This document shows, in pieces, positions 11,401-20,533 of a DNA stretch of 64,000 nucleotides (position 1 is its first letter; each line of letters begins with the position of its first letter). The notes beneath the pieces were generated by a model. It did not search any database, was not told the DNA's origin, and saw only the letters and a list, made by a program, of their open reading frames with translations. Origin of the DNA: Cydia pomonella (lineage: Eukaryota > Arthropoda > Insecta > Lepidoptera > Tortricidae); NCBI RefSeq assembly GCF_033807575.1, contig NC_084729.1, forward strand, positions 3,038,001-3,102,000. Reading direction: 5' to 3'. The position numbers and the translations under genes were made by a program.

Positions 11401-12600
11401 TCATTATAATTCCATCGTGTTTGGGCTCAACAGAGTTGCCCTGATGAGCACCTTCAATCTAGATGAGGTCCAGGGTCTCATGATGGAGTCAGGAGCTGGT
11501 CACCAGAACTCCTAATCTACTCATCATAACTCCATCGTGTTTGGGTTCAATAGAGTTGCCCTGACGAGCACCATCAATCTAGATGAGGTCCAGGGTCTCA
11601 TGATGGAGTCAGGAGCTGGTCACCAGATCTCCTAATCTACTCATCATAACTCCATCGTGTTTGGGCTCAATAGATTTGCCCTGATGAACACCATCGATCT
11701 AGATGAGGCCCAGGGTCTCATGATGGAGTCAGGAGTTGGTCACCAGAACTCCTAAACTACTCATCATAACCTCATCGTGTTCGGGCTCAATAGATTTGCC
11801 CTGACGAGCATCATCAATTTAGATAAAGTCCAGGGTCTCATGATGGAGTCAGGAGTTGGTCACTAGAACTCCTAATCTACTCGTTATAATTCCAACGTGT
11901 TTGGGCTCAAAAGATTTGCCCTGATGAGCACCATCGATCTAGATGAGGTCCAGGGTCTCATGATGGAGTCAGGAGTTGGTCACCAGAACTCCTACTCTAC
12001 TCATCATAACTCCATCGTGTTTGGGCTCAATAGAGTTGCCCGGACGAGCATCTTCAATCTAGATGAGGTCCAGGGTCTCATGATGGAGTCAGGAGCTGGT
12101 CACCAGAACTCCTAATCTACTCATCATAACTCCATCGTGTTTGGGTTCAATAGAGTTGCCCTGACGAGCACCATCAATCTAGATGAGGTCCAGGGTCTCA
12201 TGATGGAGTCAGGAGCTGGTTACCAGAACTCCTAATCTACTCATCATAACTCCATCGTGTTTGGGCTCAATAGATTTGCCCTGATGAACACCATTGATCT
12301 AGATGAGGCCCAGGGTCTCATGATGGAGTCAGGAGTTGGTCACCAGAACTCCTAATCTACTCATCATAACCTCGTCGTGTTCGGGCTCAATAGATTTGCC
12401 CTGACGAGCATCATCAATCTAGATAAAGTCCAGGGTCTCATGATGGAGTCAGGAGTTGGTCACTAGAACTCCTAATCTACTCATTATAATTCCAACGTGT
12501 CTGGGCTCAAAAGATTTGCCCTGATGAGCACCATCGATCTAGATGAGGTCCAGGGTCTCATGATGGAGTCAGGAGTTGGTCACCAGAACTCCTAATCTAC
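11401..12600 (+). repeat. 600-bp higher-order repeat inside the satellite
   Basis: Variant bases in five consecutive 120 bp units (11401-12000) recur in the same order in the next five (12001-12600). Examples are CACCTTCAAT/CATCTTCAAT, GATGAGGCCCAGG, GATAAAGTCCAGG and TTCCAACGTGT. This indicates duplication of a five-unit block. Confidence 0.75.
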
Positions 12601-13380
12601 TCATCATAACTCCATCGTGTTTGGGCTCAAAAGATTTGCCCTGACGAGTACCATCGATCTAGATGAAGTCCAGGGTCTCATGATGGAGTCAGGAGTTGGT
12701 CACCATAATTCCTAATCTACTCATCATAACTCCATCGTATTTGGGCTCAATAGATTTGCCCTCACGAGCACCATCAATCTAGATGATGTTCAGGGTCTCA
12801 TGATGGAGTCAGGAGTTGGTCACTAGAACTCCTAATCTACTCATTATAATTCCAACGTGTTTGGGCTCAAAAGATTTGCCCTGACGAGCACCATCGATCT
12901 AGATGAGGTCCAGGGTCTCATGATGGAATCAGGAGTTGGTCACCAGAACTCCTAATCTACTCATCATAACTCCATCGTGTATGGGCTCAATAGAGTTGCC
13001 CTGACGAGCACCATCAATCTAGATCAGGTCCAGGGTCTCATGATGGACTCAGGAGTTGATCACCAGAACTCCTAGTCTATTCATCATAACTCCATCGTGT
13101 TTTGGCTCAAAAGATTTGCCCTGACGAGTACCATCGATCTAGATTAAGTCGAGGGTCTCATGATGGACTCAGTAATTGGTCACCAGAACTCCTAATCTAT
13201 TCATCATAATGGTAATTTGATGGTGCTTGTCGGAGTAAATCTATTGAGCCCAAACACGATGGAGTTATGATAAATAGATTACGAGTTCTGGTGACCAACT
13301 CCTGACTCCATCATGAGACCCTGGACTTCATCTAGATCGATGGTACTCGTCAGGGCAAATCTTTTGAGCCCAAACACGAT

Positions 13381-14100
13381 GGAATTATAATGAGTAGATT
13401 AGGAGTTCTAGTGACCAACTCCTGACTCCATCATGAGACCCTGAACATCATCTAGATTGATGGTGCTCGTGAGGGCAAATCTATTGAGCCCAAATACGAT
13501 GGAGTTATGATGAGTAGATTAGGAATTATGGTGACCAACTCCTGACTCCATCATGAGACCCTGGACTTCATCTAGATCGATGGTACTCGTCAGGGCAAAT
13601 CTTTTGAGCCCAAACACGATGGAATTATAATGAGTAGATTAGGAGTTCTGGTGACCAACTCCTGACTTCATCATGAGACCCTGGACTTCATCTAGATCGA
13701 TGGTACTCGTCAGGGCAAATCTTTTGAGCCCAAACACGATGGAATTATAATGAGTAGATTAGGAGTTCTAGTGACCAACTCCTGACTCCATCATGAGACC
13801 CTGAACATCATCTAGATTGATGGTGCTCGTGAGGGCAAATCTATTGAGCCCAAACACGATGGAGTTATGATGAGTAGATTAGGAATTATGGTGACCAACT
13901 CCTGACTCCATCATGAGACCCTGGACTTCATCTAGATCGATGGTACTCGTCAGGGCAAATCTTTTGAGCCCAAACACGATGGAATTATAATAAGTAGATT
14001 AGGAGTTCTGGTGACCAACTCCTGACTCCATCATGATACCCTGGACTTCATTTAGATCGATGGTACTCGTCAGGGCAAATCTATTGAGCTCGAATACGAT
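13381..14100 (-). repeat. 360-bp higher-order repeat in the inverted arm
   Basis: Units with CTGAACATCATCTAGATT and GCTCGTGAGGG recur 360 bp apart (13441 and 13801) with matching neighbours. The same variant, inverted, occurs at about 12760-12800 in the plus arm, which suggests the minus arm was copied from there. Confidence 0.7.
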
Positions 14101-14486
14101 GGAATTATAATGAGTAGATTAGGAGTTCTAGTGACCTACTCCTGACTCCATCATGAGACCCTGGACTTCATCTAGATTTATGGTGCTCATCAGGGTAAAT
14201 CTATTGAGCCCAAACTCGATGGAGTTATGATGAGTAGATTAGGAGTTCTGGGGAGTTCTGGTGACCAACTCCTGACTCCGTCATGAGACCCTGGACCTCA
14301 TCTAGATCGATGGTGTTCGTCAGGGCAAATCTTTTGAGCCCAAGCACGATGGAATTATAATGAGTAGATTAGGAGTTCTGGTGACCAACTCCTGACTCCA
14401 TCATAAGAACCTGGATGGACTTCATTCGGGTCAAAAATAATAATACAAACCCTAACGTGATTTCAAATAACACTGAAACTCTATAG

Positions 14487-14919
14487 CACTAATGTGCGCA
14501 AACGATTGGCATCTTGACTACGCAGCATGGGTGCGTAGCCACCATGCCAATCGATACGACAACGAAACACTATCTGTCTCTCTCTCGTACTAATATGCAC
14601 AAACGATTGGCATCTTGGCTGGGCAGCATGGGTGCGTAGCCAACATGCCAAACGTTTACGATACGACAAGGAAACACTATCTGTCTCTCTATCGCACTAA
14701 TATGCGCAATCGATTGGCTTCTTGTCTAGGTATCATGGGTGCGTAGCCAACATGCCAATCGTTTACGATACGACAACGAAACACTACTCTCTCTCTATCG
14801 CACTAATATACGCAAACGATTGGTATTTTGGCTAGGCACTAAGCAAGTGTGTGGCCAACATGCCAATCGTTTACGATACGACAACGAAACACTATCTGTC
14901 TCTCTATCGCACTAATATA
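14487..14919. repeat. Tandem array, ~106 bp unit, four copies
   Basis: CACTAATATGCGCAAACG-type unit starts fall at 14487, 14588, 14695, 14801 and 14910, so periods are 101 to 109 bp. Each unit is itself palindromic: CGATTGGCATCTTGGCTA is mirrored by TAGCCAACATGCCAATCG. This looks like a tandemly amplified small hairpin element. Confidence 0.85.
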
Positions 14920-15309
14920 CTTTATTTATACCTGCAGTCATTTAGTAACTTCTTCATTTTCCATTGGTGTGAAAGAGACAGAATAAAGAGCAAGGGTTAT
15001 AGTACACTCTGTAGTCTGTACACTTAGTAGTAGTGTACATAAAAAAAAAACTACTGTGCATATACAATAAAATAAAGAGTGCCCATATGATATCATATGA
15101 CACTAAAATTAATGTTGCTTGAAATTATATTGAAAACTATCAAGATTATTCTAGTCTGCATTGAAACGCGCGTCGCGTTGCCGGCGCTCGCGTACCGAGC
15201 GCCAACGCCATCTATCGAGCGTTATTTCGTGAAATCGGAGAACGCTCCAAGGATTAAGGGCTCTTAATATTAACAAGAAAAGGAACCCAACTGTCCGGTT
15301 CCGATTTGA

Positions 15310-15329
15310 TTTATATTTATATATGTATA

Positions 15330-15372
<43 letters not shown>
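15310..15372. repeat. TA/TG microsatellite
   Basis: Runs of TATATG and (GT)n next to the truncated SINE copy. Confidence 0.8.
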
Positions 15373-15473
15373 TTATTCGTGTGATGAGTATGGATATTTG
15401 TTCCTGAGTCATGGGTGTTTTCTATGTATTTAAGTATTTATATATTATATATATTGTTGTCTAAGTACCCTCA
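15371..15473 (+). mobile_element. SINE family 1, 5'-truncated copy
   Basis: Body sequence of the tRNA-derived SINE (CTGAGTCATGGGTGTTTTCT to GTTGTCTAAGTACCCTC) without its tRNA-like head. It faces the inverted full copy that follows directly. Confidence 0.75.
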
Positions 15474-15713
15474 TTATTACACAAATTGACTAAGTCCCAC
15501 AGTAAGCTCAATAAGGCTTGTGTTGAGGGTACTTAGACAACGATATATATAATATATAAATATCTATAAATACTTAAATACATAGAAAACACCCAAGACT
15601 CAGGAACAAATATCCATGCTCATCACACAAATAGATGCCCTTACCAGGATTTGAACCCGGGACCATCAGCTTCGTAGGCAGGGTCACTACCCACTAGGCC
15701 AAACCGGTCGTCA
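15474..15713 (-). mobile_element. SINE family 1, full minus copy
   Basis: On the minus strand it starts GACGACCGGTTTGGCC with a tRNA-like head containing A-box-like and B-box (GGTTCAAATCC) sequences. A body ending near AATTTGTGTAAT follows. Other copies: 16246-16506, 29962-30285, 32660-32898 and 60440-60694. Confidence 0.85.
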
Positions 15714-15884
15714 AATAAAATAAAATTTGAAATATTATTTATTGGTAAAAATAATATGAATATAAATTAATCAATATAAAAAAATTGGTCATTATACTCA
15801 TTTGTAAAATTTATGCTCGGAACTACAAAATTAAAGGATCGTTTAACTTTACGAACTCGTCAACATTCTAATCCTTGATTATAA

Positions 15885-16170
15885 TAAGTTTTTGGCAAAA
15901 ATTTCATTTTTGGGACAAGCTTTTATCGCTGACTGTACTTATCATTCCACAGGCAACTAATACTCATCGAGCCAATTCTAAAAACCCAAAACACAATTAG
16001 GTTGCGTTGTTTTATCACAGAGTTCCTATGTCCACCTCTTGTCTCCATCATCAGATCAGCTCGATGGTACCATAATATTGCATTGTCACCCGACTTACAT
16101 ATGCATGCAAATTTTCAGCTCAATCGGAAACCGGGAATTGGGTCAAATTTAAATTGCAAGATTTGATTAC
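15885..16170. repeat. Dispersed repeat F, inverted copy
   Basis: Inverse relative of 9541-9800, sharing AAGCTTTTATCGCTGACTG, GGTTGCGTTGTTT and ATGGTACCATAATATTG. An extra ~40 bp is present near 15965-16005. Confidence 0.65.
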
Positions 16171-16245
16171 AGACAACGGGATACGTGAAACTTAATAAAA
16201 GCTTGTAAAATTAAAATCACTAATTAAATAAATTAATGAGTTTTA

Positions 16246-16506
16246 CGACCGGTCTGGCCTAGTGGGTAGTGACACCCTGCCTATGACACGGATAGTCCTG
16301 GGTTTGAATCCCGGTAAGGGCATTTATTTGTGTAATGAGCACAGATATTTGTTTCTTAGTCATGGATGTTTTCTATGTATTTAAGTATGTATATAGTATT
16401 TGTATTCGTTGAGTATCCACAACACAAGCATTTCTGGCTTACCGTGGGACTTAGTCAATTTTTGTAAGAATGTCCCTATAATATTATTTAATGTATTTAT
16501 TTATTA
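16246..16506 (+). mobile_element. SINE family 1, plus copy
   Basis: tRNA-like head with B-box-like GGTTTGAATCC, then the CATGGATGTTTTCTATGTAT body. It lies within 150 bp of the duplicated Mgat2 exon. Confidence 0.8.
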
Positions 16507-16641
16507 AACAACCAATTTCTATGAATATATGACGATTATAGTTGCGCTACTTGCACTGTTACACATTGCCGTTAGTCGGTGTACTTTAGACGCGTTAGAG
16601 TACAAACGGCGGACTTGTAAACAGAGTGTGACACAACATAC

Positions 16642-16728
16642 CCCCGTGCCTCTCCAGCCCAACCACACACAGAACAGCCCCAGGATGACGACGACCCTGA
16701 GGAAGGTCGCGTACTTGATCCGCGGCAA
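16642..16728 (-). pseudogene. Decayed tandem copy of Mgat2 exon 1
   Basis: About 168 bp downstream (minus sense) of the intact exon 1 lies a second copy encoding RIKYATFLRVVVILGLFCVW. The initiator ATG has become TTG, about 18 bp of the stem-coding part is missing, and the donor GTATGT is kept. Without an ATG in frame it should not start a normal protein, though it might be spliced in if an upstream acceptor exists. The duplication also covers flanking intron sequence (CACACAGAACAGCCCCAGGA in both copies). Confidence 0.75.
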
Positions 16729-16790
16729 AATACATCGCTAGAACAGCTCATGTCGACAGGAGTGAGTGAGACACAAGTGACACAACATAC

Positions 16791-16896
16791 CTCCGTCCCT
16801 CTCCAGCCCGCTGGATACCATGATCTGTAGCCACACACAGAACAGCCCCAGGATGACCAGCACACGAAGGATGGTCGCATATTTGATCCGCGGCAT
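16791..16896 (-). CDS. Mgat2: Mgat2-like glycosyltransferase, exon 1 with membrane anchor
   Basis: The first coding exon begins at an ATG at 16896 (minus) and ends at a consensus donor GTATGT at 16790. It encodes MPRIKYATILR, a short basic cytosolic tail, then a hydrophobic anchor VLVILGLFCVWLQIMV, then SSGLERDG. This is the classic N-terminus of a type II Golgi glycosyltransferase. The exon is 106 nt and leaves one base of a codon; the first two bases of exon 2 complete it to Glu, which links this exon to 2508-2606 across a 14.2 kb intron. Together the three exons give 113 residues; the catalytic domain is outside the window. Assignment to Mgat2 is from exon 3. An isolated N-terminus like this could belong to other Golgi transferases. 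Confidence 0.75.
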
Positions 16897-17240
16897 CGTA
16901 CATTTCTAGATGGCGCTAGCTGCTCACGTTGACAAGATGGCAGGCGACGCCATTTTGGTTCTGTAACAAGGGATAGTAAACTGAAATACATGTCAAATAC
17001 ATAATTAAATAAAGTAACCAAGGTTCGGTTTATATGTAGTTGTTGGGAATTCCGTACATTGACCCTATCCTTAATTATGTATAGATGCCCCGTCCCGCCC
17101 ATGATACCGGCGGTCAATGACACTGTGCGAGTGGGACAGCAATATAATGCGGGTGCGACAAAAGTCCTCTAGCTAAGCGTCCTTTTTTTGGAGAAAAACG
17201 GGGAAGGTCATGAGTTCAAAGTGTTCAAGCTAGAGATGCC
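16897..17240 (-). promoter_or_regulatory. 5' flank of the Mgat2-like gene
   Basis: This region should hold the 5' UTR and promoter. It is less AT-rich than its surroundings and has no obvious TATA box at a fitting distance. The open frame that crosses it (16572-17123 minus) has no recognisable protein. Placement is by position only. Confidence 0.3.
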
Positions 17241-17335
17241 TCGAATATTTGGCAACTATTCGGTATTCGGCCACTTTGCCGAATATTCGGTATTCGGCCG
17301 AATGTGGCCTACTACTCGGCCGAATACCAAATTTC
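17241..17335. repeat. ATTCGGTATTCGGCC low-complexity repeat
   Basis: Repeated degenerate TATTCGGCCGAAT words, self-complementary. Similar degenerate TTCGGTTTCGG words occur at 53515-53765. Confidence 0.7.
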
Positions 17336-17399
17336 TGTTCCACGTAGGTACCTAAAACGAAAAATTACACAATAAAAATAACCAAAAGCAGGGTATATT

Positions 17400-17600
17400 T
17401 AGATTTTGGTTTAGACATACCTACTGACATTAAAGTTTTGGAGGAAATTCGCAATTTATATCTGTAAATAAAATAAAAACTTTACTTAATCGTTGCAATG
17501 TGTTATTTGCCAAGATGTAAAAACGTTTTGTGTGCAAAAAACGCAAAAAAAAAACAAAAAAAATTTTTTTTTGCCGAATTTGGCCGAAATTCAACATTTT
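17400..17600. mobile_element. Internal fragment of the 1376-1844 MITE family
   Basis: Shares GGTTTAGACATACCTACTGA, the Gly-free A/T-rich middle and the TTTGGCCGAA stretch with 1560-1770. The ends are missing. Confidence 0.6.
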
Positions 17601-17604
17601 AATT

Positions 17605-18010
17605 TTTTGACCGACTTCAATTTCATAGAAGGAGGAGGTTCTGTATTCGGTTGTGGCTATTTTTTTATTTATGTACACCGATTACTCCGACACCTGTGGT
17701 CCGATTTGAGTGATTCTTTTTTGTTTGAAAGGAGTTACCTCCAAGTTGGTCCCATTTTAATTGGGTTCTAATACTTCTGATCTGATGATGGGATCCATGA
17801 GGAATTGAGGGAACTCCTCACTTTTTAAATGCACGTGTATGGTGGTGGGAACTGACAGAACGGGATAGTCTTATGTATCTTTCAGTAGGAGTAGCAGAGA
17901 AAACTCTATTGTTTGTCCTTGTCATAGTCTCAATTCTCCTTTCTGCCTACTTCTATAAAATCCTAAGTGACGTAGACATTTTTTGTTGCCCACTGTTTTT
18001 ATGGTGGGTC
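17605..18010. repeat. Dispersed repeat H
   Basis: Includes CTGATCTGATGATGGGATCC and GGAACTCCTC, shared with 7880-8030. No coding frame is recognised. Confidence 0.45.
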
Positions 18011-18170
18011 TAATAACCCGACCAAATTACGTAGGTTGTTTTTTGGTATGTTGTCAGGAATGTTAAAACGAGTTTTTAATTGTGTCACATTGCGTATGTT
18101 CTGTCCCTCACGGGCGCACGCGTATAGCACATCTATACGATCCTAACAATGCTCGCGCCCCACGGGTTTC

Positions 18171-18299
18171 GTACGGTCGAGGAAATTGATTCTTTAGCAA
18201 TTTGCGGTTCAAGTAAATTTGGTTGTACATACTTATGCTATGAGCTTTCCAGTGTAAAGTGAACCACAACCTGCTAATGAATCAATTTCCTCGACTGTA
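18171..18299. mobile_element. Palindromic MITE, family I, copy 1
   Basis: Ends TACGGTCGAGGAAATTGATT and its complement, ~128 bp, loop around CATACTTATGC. The second copy is at 19505-19632. Confidence 0.8.
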
Positions 18300-18392
18300 A
18301 ATTACACAATTTTTTACAAAACGCCAATTTCTATCATAACGCTTGATCTTCATATTAGATAGGTAAATTATTACCGAGTGTTTTGCCGGTCC

Positions 18393-18545
18393 CATATTGG
18401 GATACCCTCCTATAATTTAGGAGGGATTTAAATCTTCTCGGGTCAGGGGTGTAGCGTTAGAGCCGGCGTAGCTTTATTAGACGTTCATAAGCGCATTGTA
18501 ATATGCCTACTTGGAAAATAAACTACCTTTATCTTTATTACTCGC
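18393..18545 (+). mobile_element. LINE 3' end remnant
   Basis: GGAGGGATTTAAATCTTCTC to TAGCTTTATTAGACGTTCAT, with a terminal AATAAACTACC and T-rich tail. Shared with 29858-29962. Non-coding. Confidence 0.5.
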
Positions 18546-18772
18546 GCAAAAAAAAAACAAACAAAAATAGCCCGCCATGCTCTTGACCGATTTTTTTTAT
18601 TTTGAGGTAAAAAACCTAAAAAACGGATATGGATCTGGTAGATAATATAAGGATACCGTCATTTTCCCTTTAAGTTAGTCATTTAAATTACCTATACATT
18701 TTAATGCGGCTTTCCGCTTCAACGGTCATTCTGGTTTAATACAAATAAAGTAGTGTTCAATATTATATTATA

Positions 18773-18875
18773 CACCGTGTTTTTATTAAATTCCGTTAAC
18801 TCCGGGGTATGGGTAAGTATGTTTAAGAAAACTAAATGGCATTCATAATTTTAAAACGAATACACGGGACTTAAT
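18773..18875. mobile_element. CACCGTG-family MITE, partial copy
   Basis: Left end CACCGTGTTTTTATTAAATT preceded by TA, then the ACTAAATGGCATTCATAA block. The right end is missing. Confidence 0.65.
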
Positions 18876-19311
18876 CGCGTAAACTTACGTTTATTTTTTG
18901 TTTGTACACATAAAGATACAATGTTACAATTTGTATCTTTATCTGTTATCTGTCGTGGCATCACAGAAAGGGCGCTACGGCAGTCCAGGCGCTGGCTTCA
19001 ATGCCCACTTAATGTTCTGTTTTTTTTTTTCTGTTGTTGTTGTCTGTACATATTCGTACATGTTTTGTGATCGTCACGAATAAATGTCTTTTAACTTTGA
19101 AAGAGGAGAAAGTTTGCATTAACTAAGAAAACCTTATTCAGGTTACTTTTTCAAGCGTGTTGCTTATTAACCGCGTTCATCAAATTAATAACAACTGTAC
19201 AGTGGAGCGGAAATTCGTAATTTACTGCATTTCCCACGGATAACTACAAATTGGCGTAATTGTGACTTTTGTACCTAATCTATCATCATTACTGCACTGC
19301 CCCACAATAAT

Positions 19312-19433
19312 GGGGCCCACTAATTACCAGTTCGCCGGACGATATCGGCCTTTCAGTTATTCGCAAAAACTGATAATCGCGATTAACTGACAGACCGATA
19401 TCTTCTGGCGAACTGGTAATCATTGGGCCCCTT
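19312..19433. mobile_element. Palindrome MITE, family C, second copy
   Basis: Same ends (GGGGCCCACTAATTACC) as 3325-3448 with more mismatches between its arms. Confidence 0.85.
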
Positions 19434-19504
19434 AACTGCTGGAGGTATAGGTCAAAAACGAACAAGCACGACCAGCTTTTCCGTTAACTTCTGGGTATGA
19501 CGAG

Positions 19505-19632
19505 GTACGGTCGAGTGCATTGATTCTTTAGCAATATGCGGTTCAAGTAAGGTTGGTTGTAGATACTTATGCTAAGAGGTGTCCAATGTAAATTGAACCG
19601 TAAACTGCTAAATAAACAATTCCTCGACCGTA
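19505..19632. mobile_element. Palindromic MITE, family I, copy 2
   Basis: TACGGTCGAG and CTCGACCGTA ends with the same internal ATACTTATGC loop as 18171-18299. Confidence 0.8.
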
Positions 19633-19870
19633 CATTTAAGGAAACTAGATGGCATAGTAAATTTTTATAAATTCGCATTTTATCCTCGAGATATTTAGAA
19701 ATGTTACAGATGGACGGACTAGGGTTGCCACCTATACTATAATATATAGTATTGTACTATGTTTTAGTTAATTATACTATATATTATACAAAAACAATGT
19801 AGTACGAAAAATACTATATTTTCATAACAAAAGAAAGGGGTACACAAATGTCACCGATATCGCATCTTAG

Positions 19871-19971
19871 ATTCAGACCAAGATAAGTTGGCAGCTTTTT
19901 TGATAGTAGTCTACTTAACACTTGCAGGCTGGGCTAACAAAATCGCTGTCAACTTAACTTGGTCTGACTCT
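19871..19971. mobile_element. Palindromic MITE, family J, short copy
   Basis: ATTCAGACCAAGATAAGTTG to AACTTGGTCTGACTCT; relatives at 49998-50151 and 53363-53512. Confidence 0.7.
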
Positions 19972-20533
19972 ATGCAACTTGGATGTTTAAACGCCGCAAC
20001 TCGCTTCAAATCGGTGTTCTATTATTTTTCCATTTCCCCAGTAAATATTATATTTTTCAATATTTTGTCAAAAATACTATTTTTCGGTAGAAAAAGGTGG
20101 CAACCCTAGGACGAACGGACAGAGTCGCACCGGGTTTGTACATTTTCGGTACGGATCCCTAAAAACATGGTGTAAGTAGATTAAAATATACTAATGTAAT
20201 CGACATATTTTATTTTTAATTATTATAGTTTTAAGTTTTTGTGTATATTTGCATACCAGCTATGGTTAAACATAGAAACCTACCGCCTTTTGTAACACCT
20301 ATGTAATGATGCATGCATGTTATGTTGGTAATGTTTAAAGCAAATAAAATATTCTTATTCTTAAAAAAATGATGTCAAAATCAATATTGTCAATAAATAT
20401 TACATTCTGATAACTGACGAGCATTCATAAAGCCGGTAAAGCCACGACTCCATTAACTGTTGTTATTATTCTGATACCTAATGCTTTTGAAACTAAAAGG
20501 CTTCTAGTCTTATCATATTACATATAATCTTTA
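19972..20533. other. Intergenic sequence, nothing firm
   Basis: AT-rich, with an AAATAAAATATTCTTATTCT stretch at 20343 that may be the tail of another inserted element. Confidence 0.4.

Larger units (their letters stand above)
11179..14466. repeat. Fold-back structure: inverted 120-bp satellite with unique ends
   Basis: Unique ~50 bp ends (11179-11228 and 14417-14466, sharing TTAGGGTTTGCATTAT in inverse orientation) enclose about 16.5 satellite units in plus sense (11229-13210) and about 10 in minus sense (13211-14416). The 120 bp unit contains TCTCATGATGGAGTCAGGAG and TAGATGAGGTCCAGGG. It lies inside Mgat2 intron 1. Stops in nearly every unit argue against coding. Confidence 0.9.

Noticed and set aside
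11897..12115. Open frame across two satellite units
   Set aside because: It exists only because one unit has CCTACTC instead of CCTAATC; nearly all other units carry the stop, so the array is not coding.
15600..15713. tRNA gene
   Set aside because: The A- and B-box-like sequences are the head of a SINE repeated at five or more places; the cloverleaf is not complete.
16572..17123. 183-codon minus-strand frame
   Set aside because: It runs out of frame over the duplicated Mgat2 exon and its flank; its Cys/Ser-rich product is a by-product of the duplicated exon read in the wrong frame.
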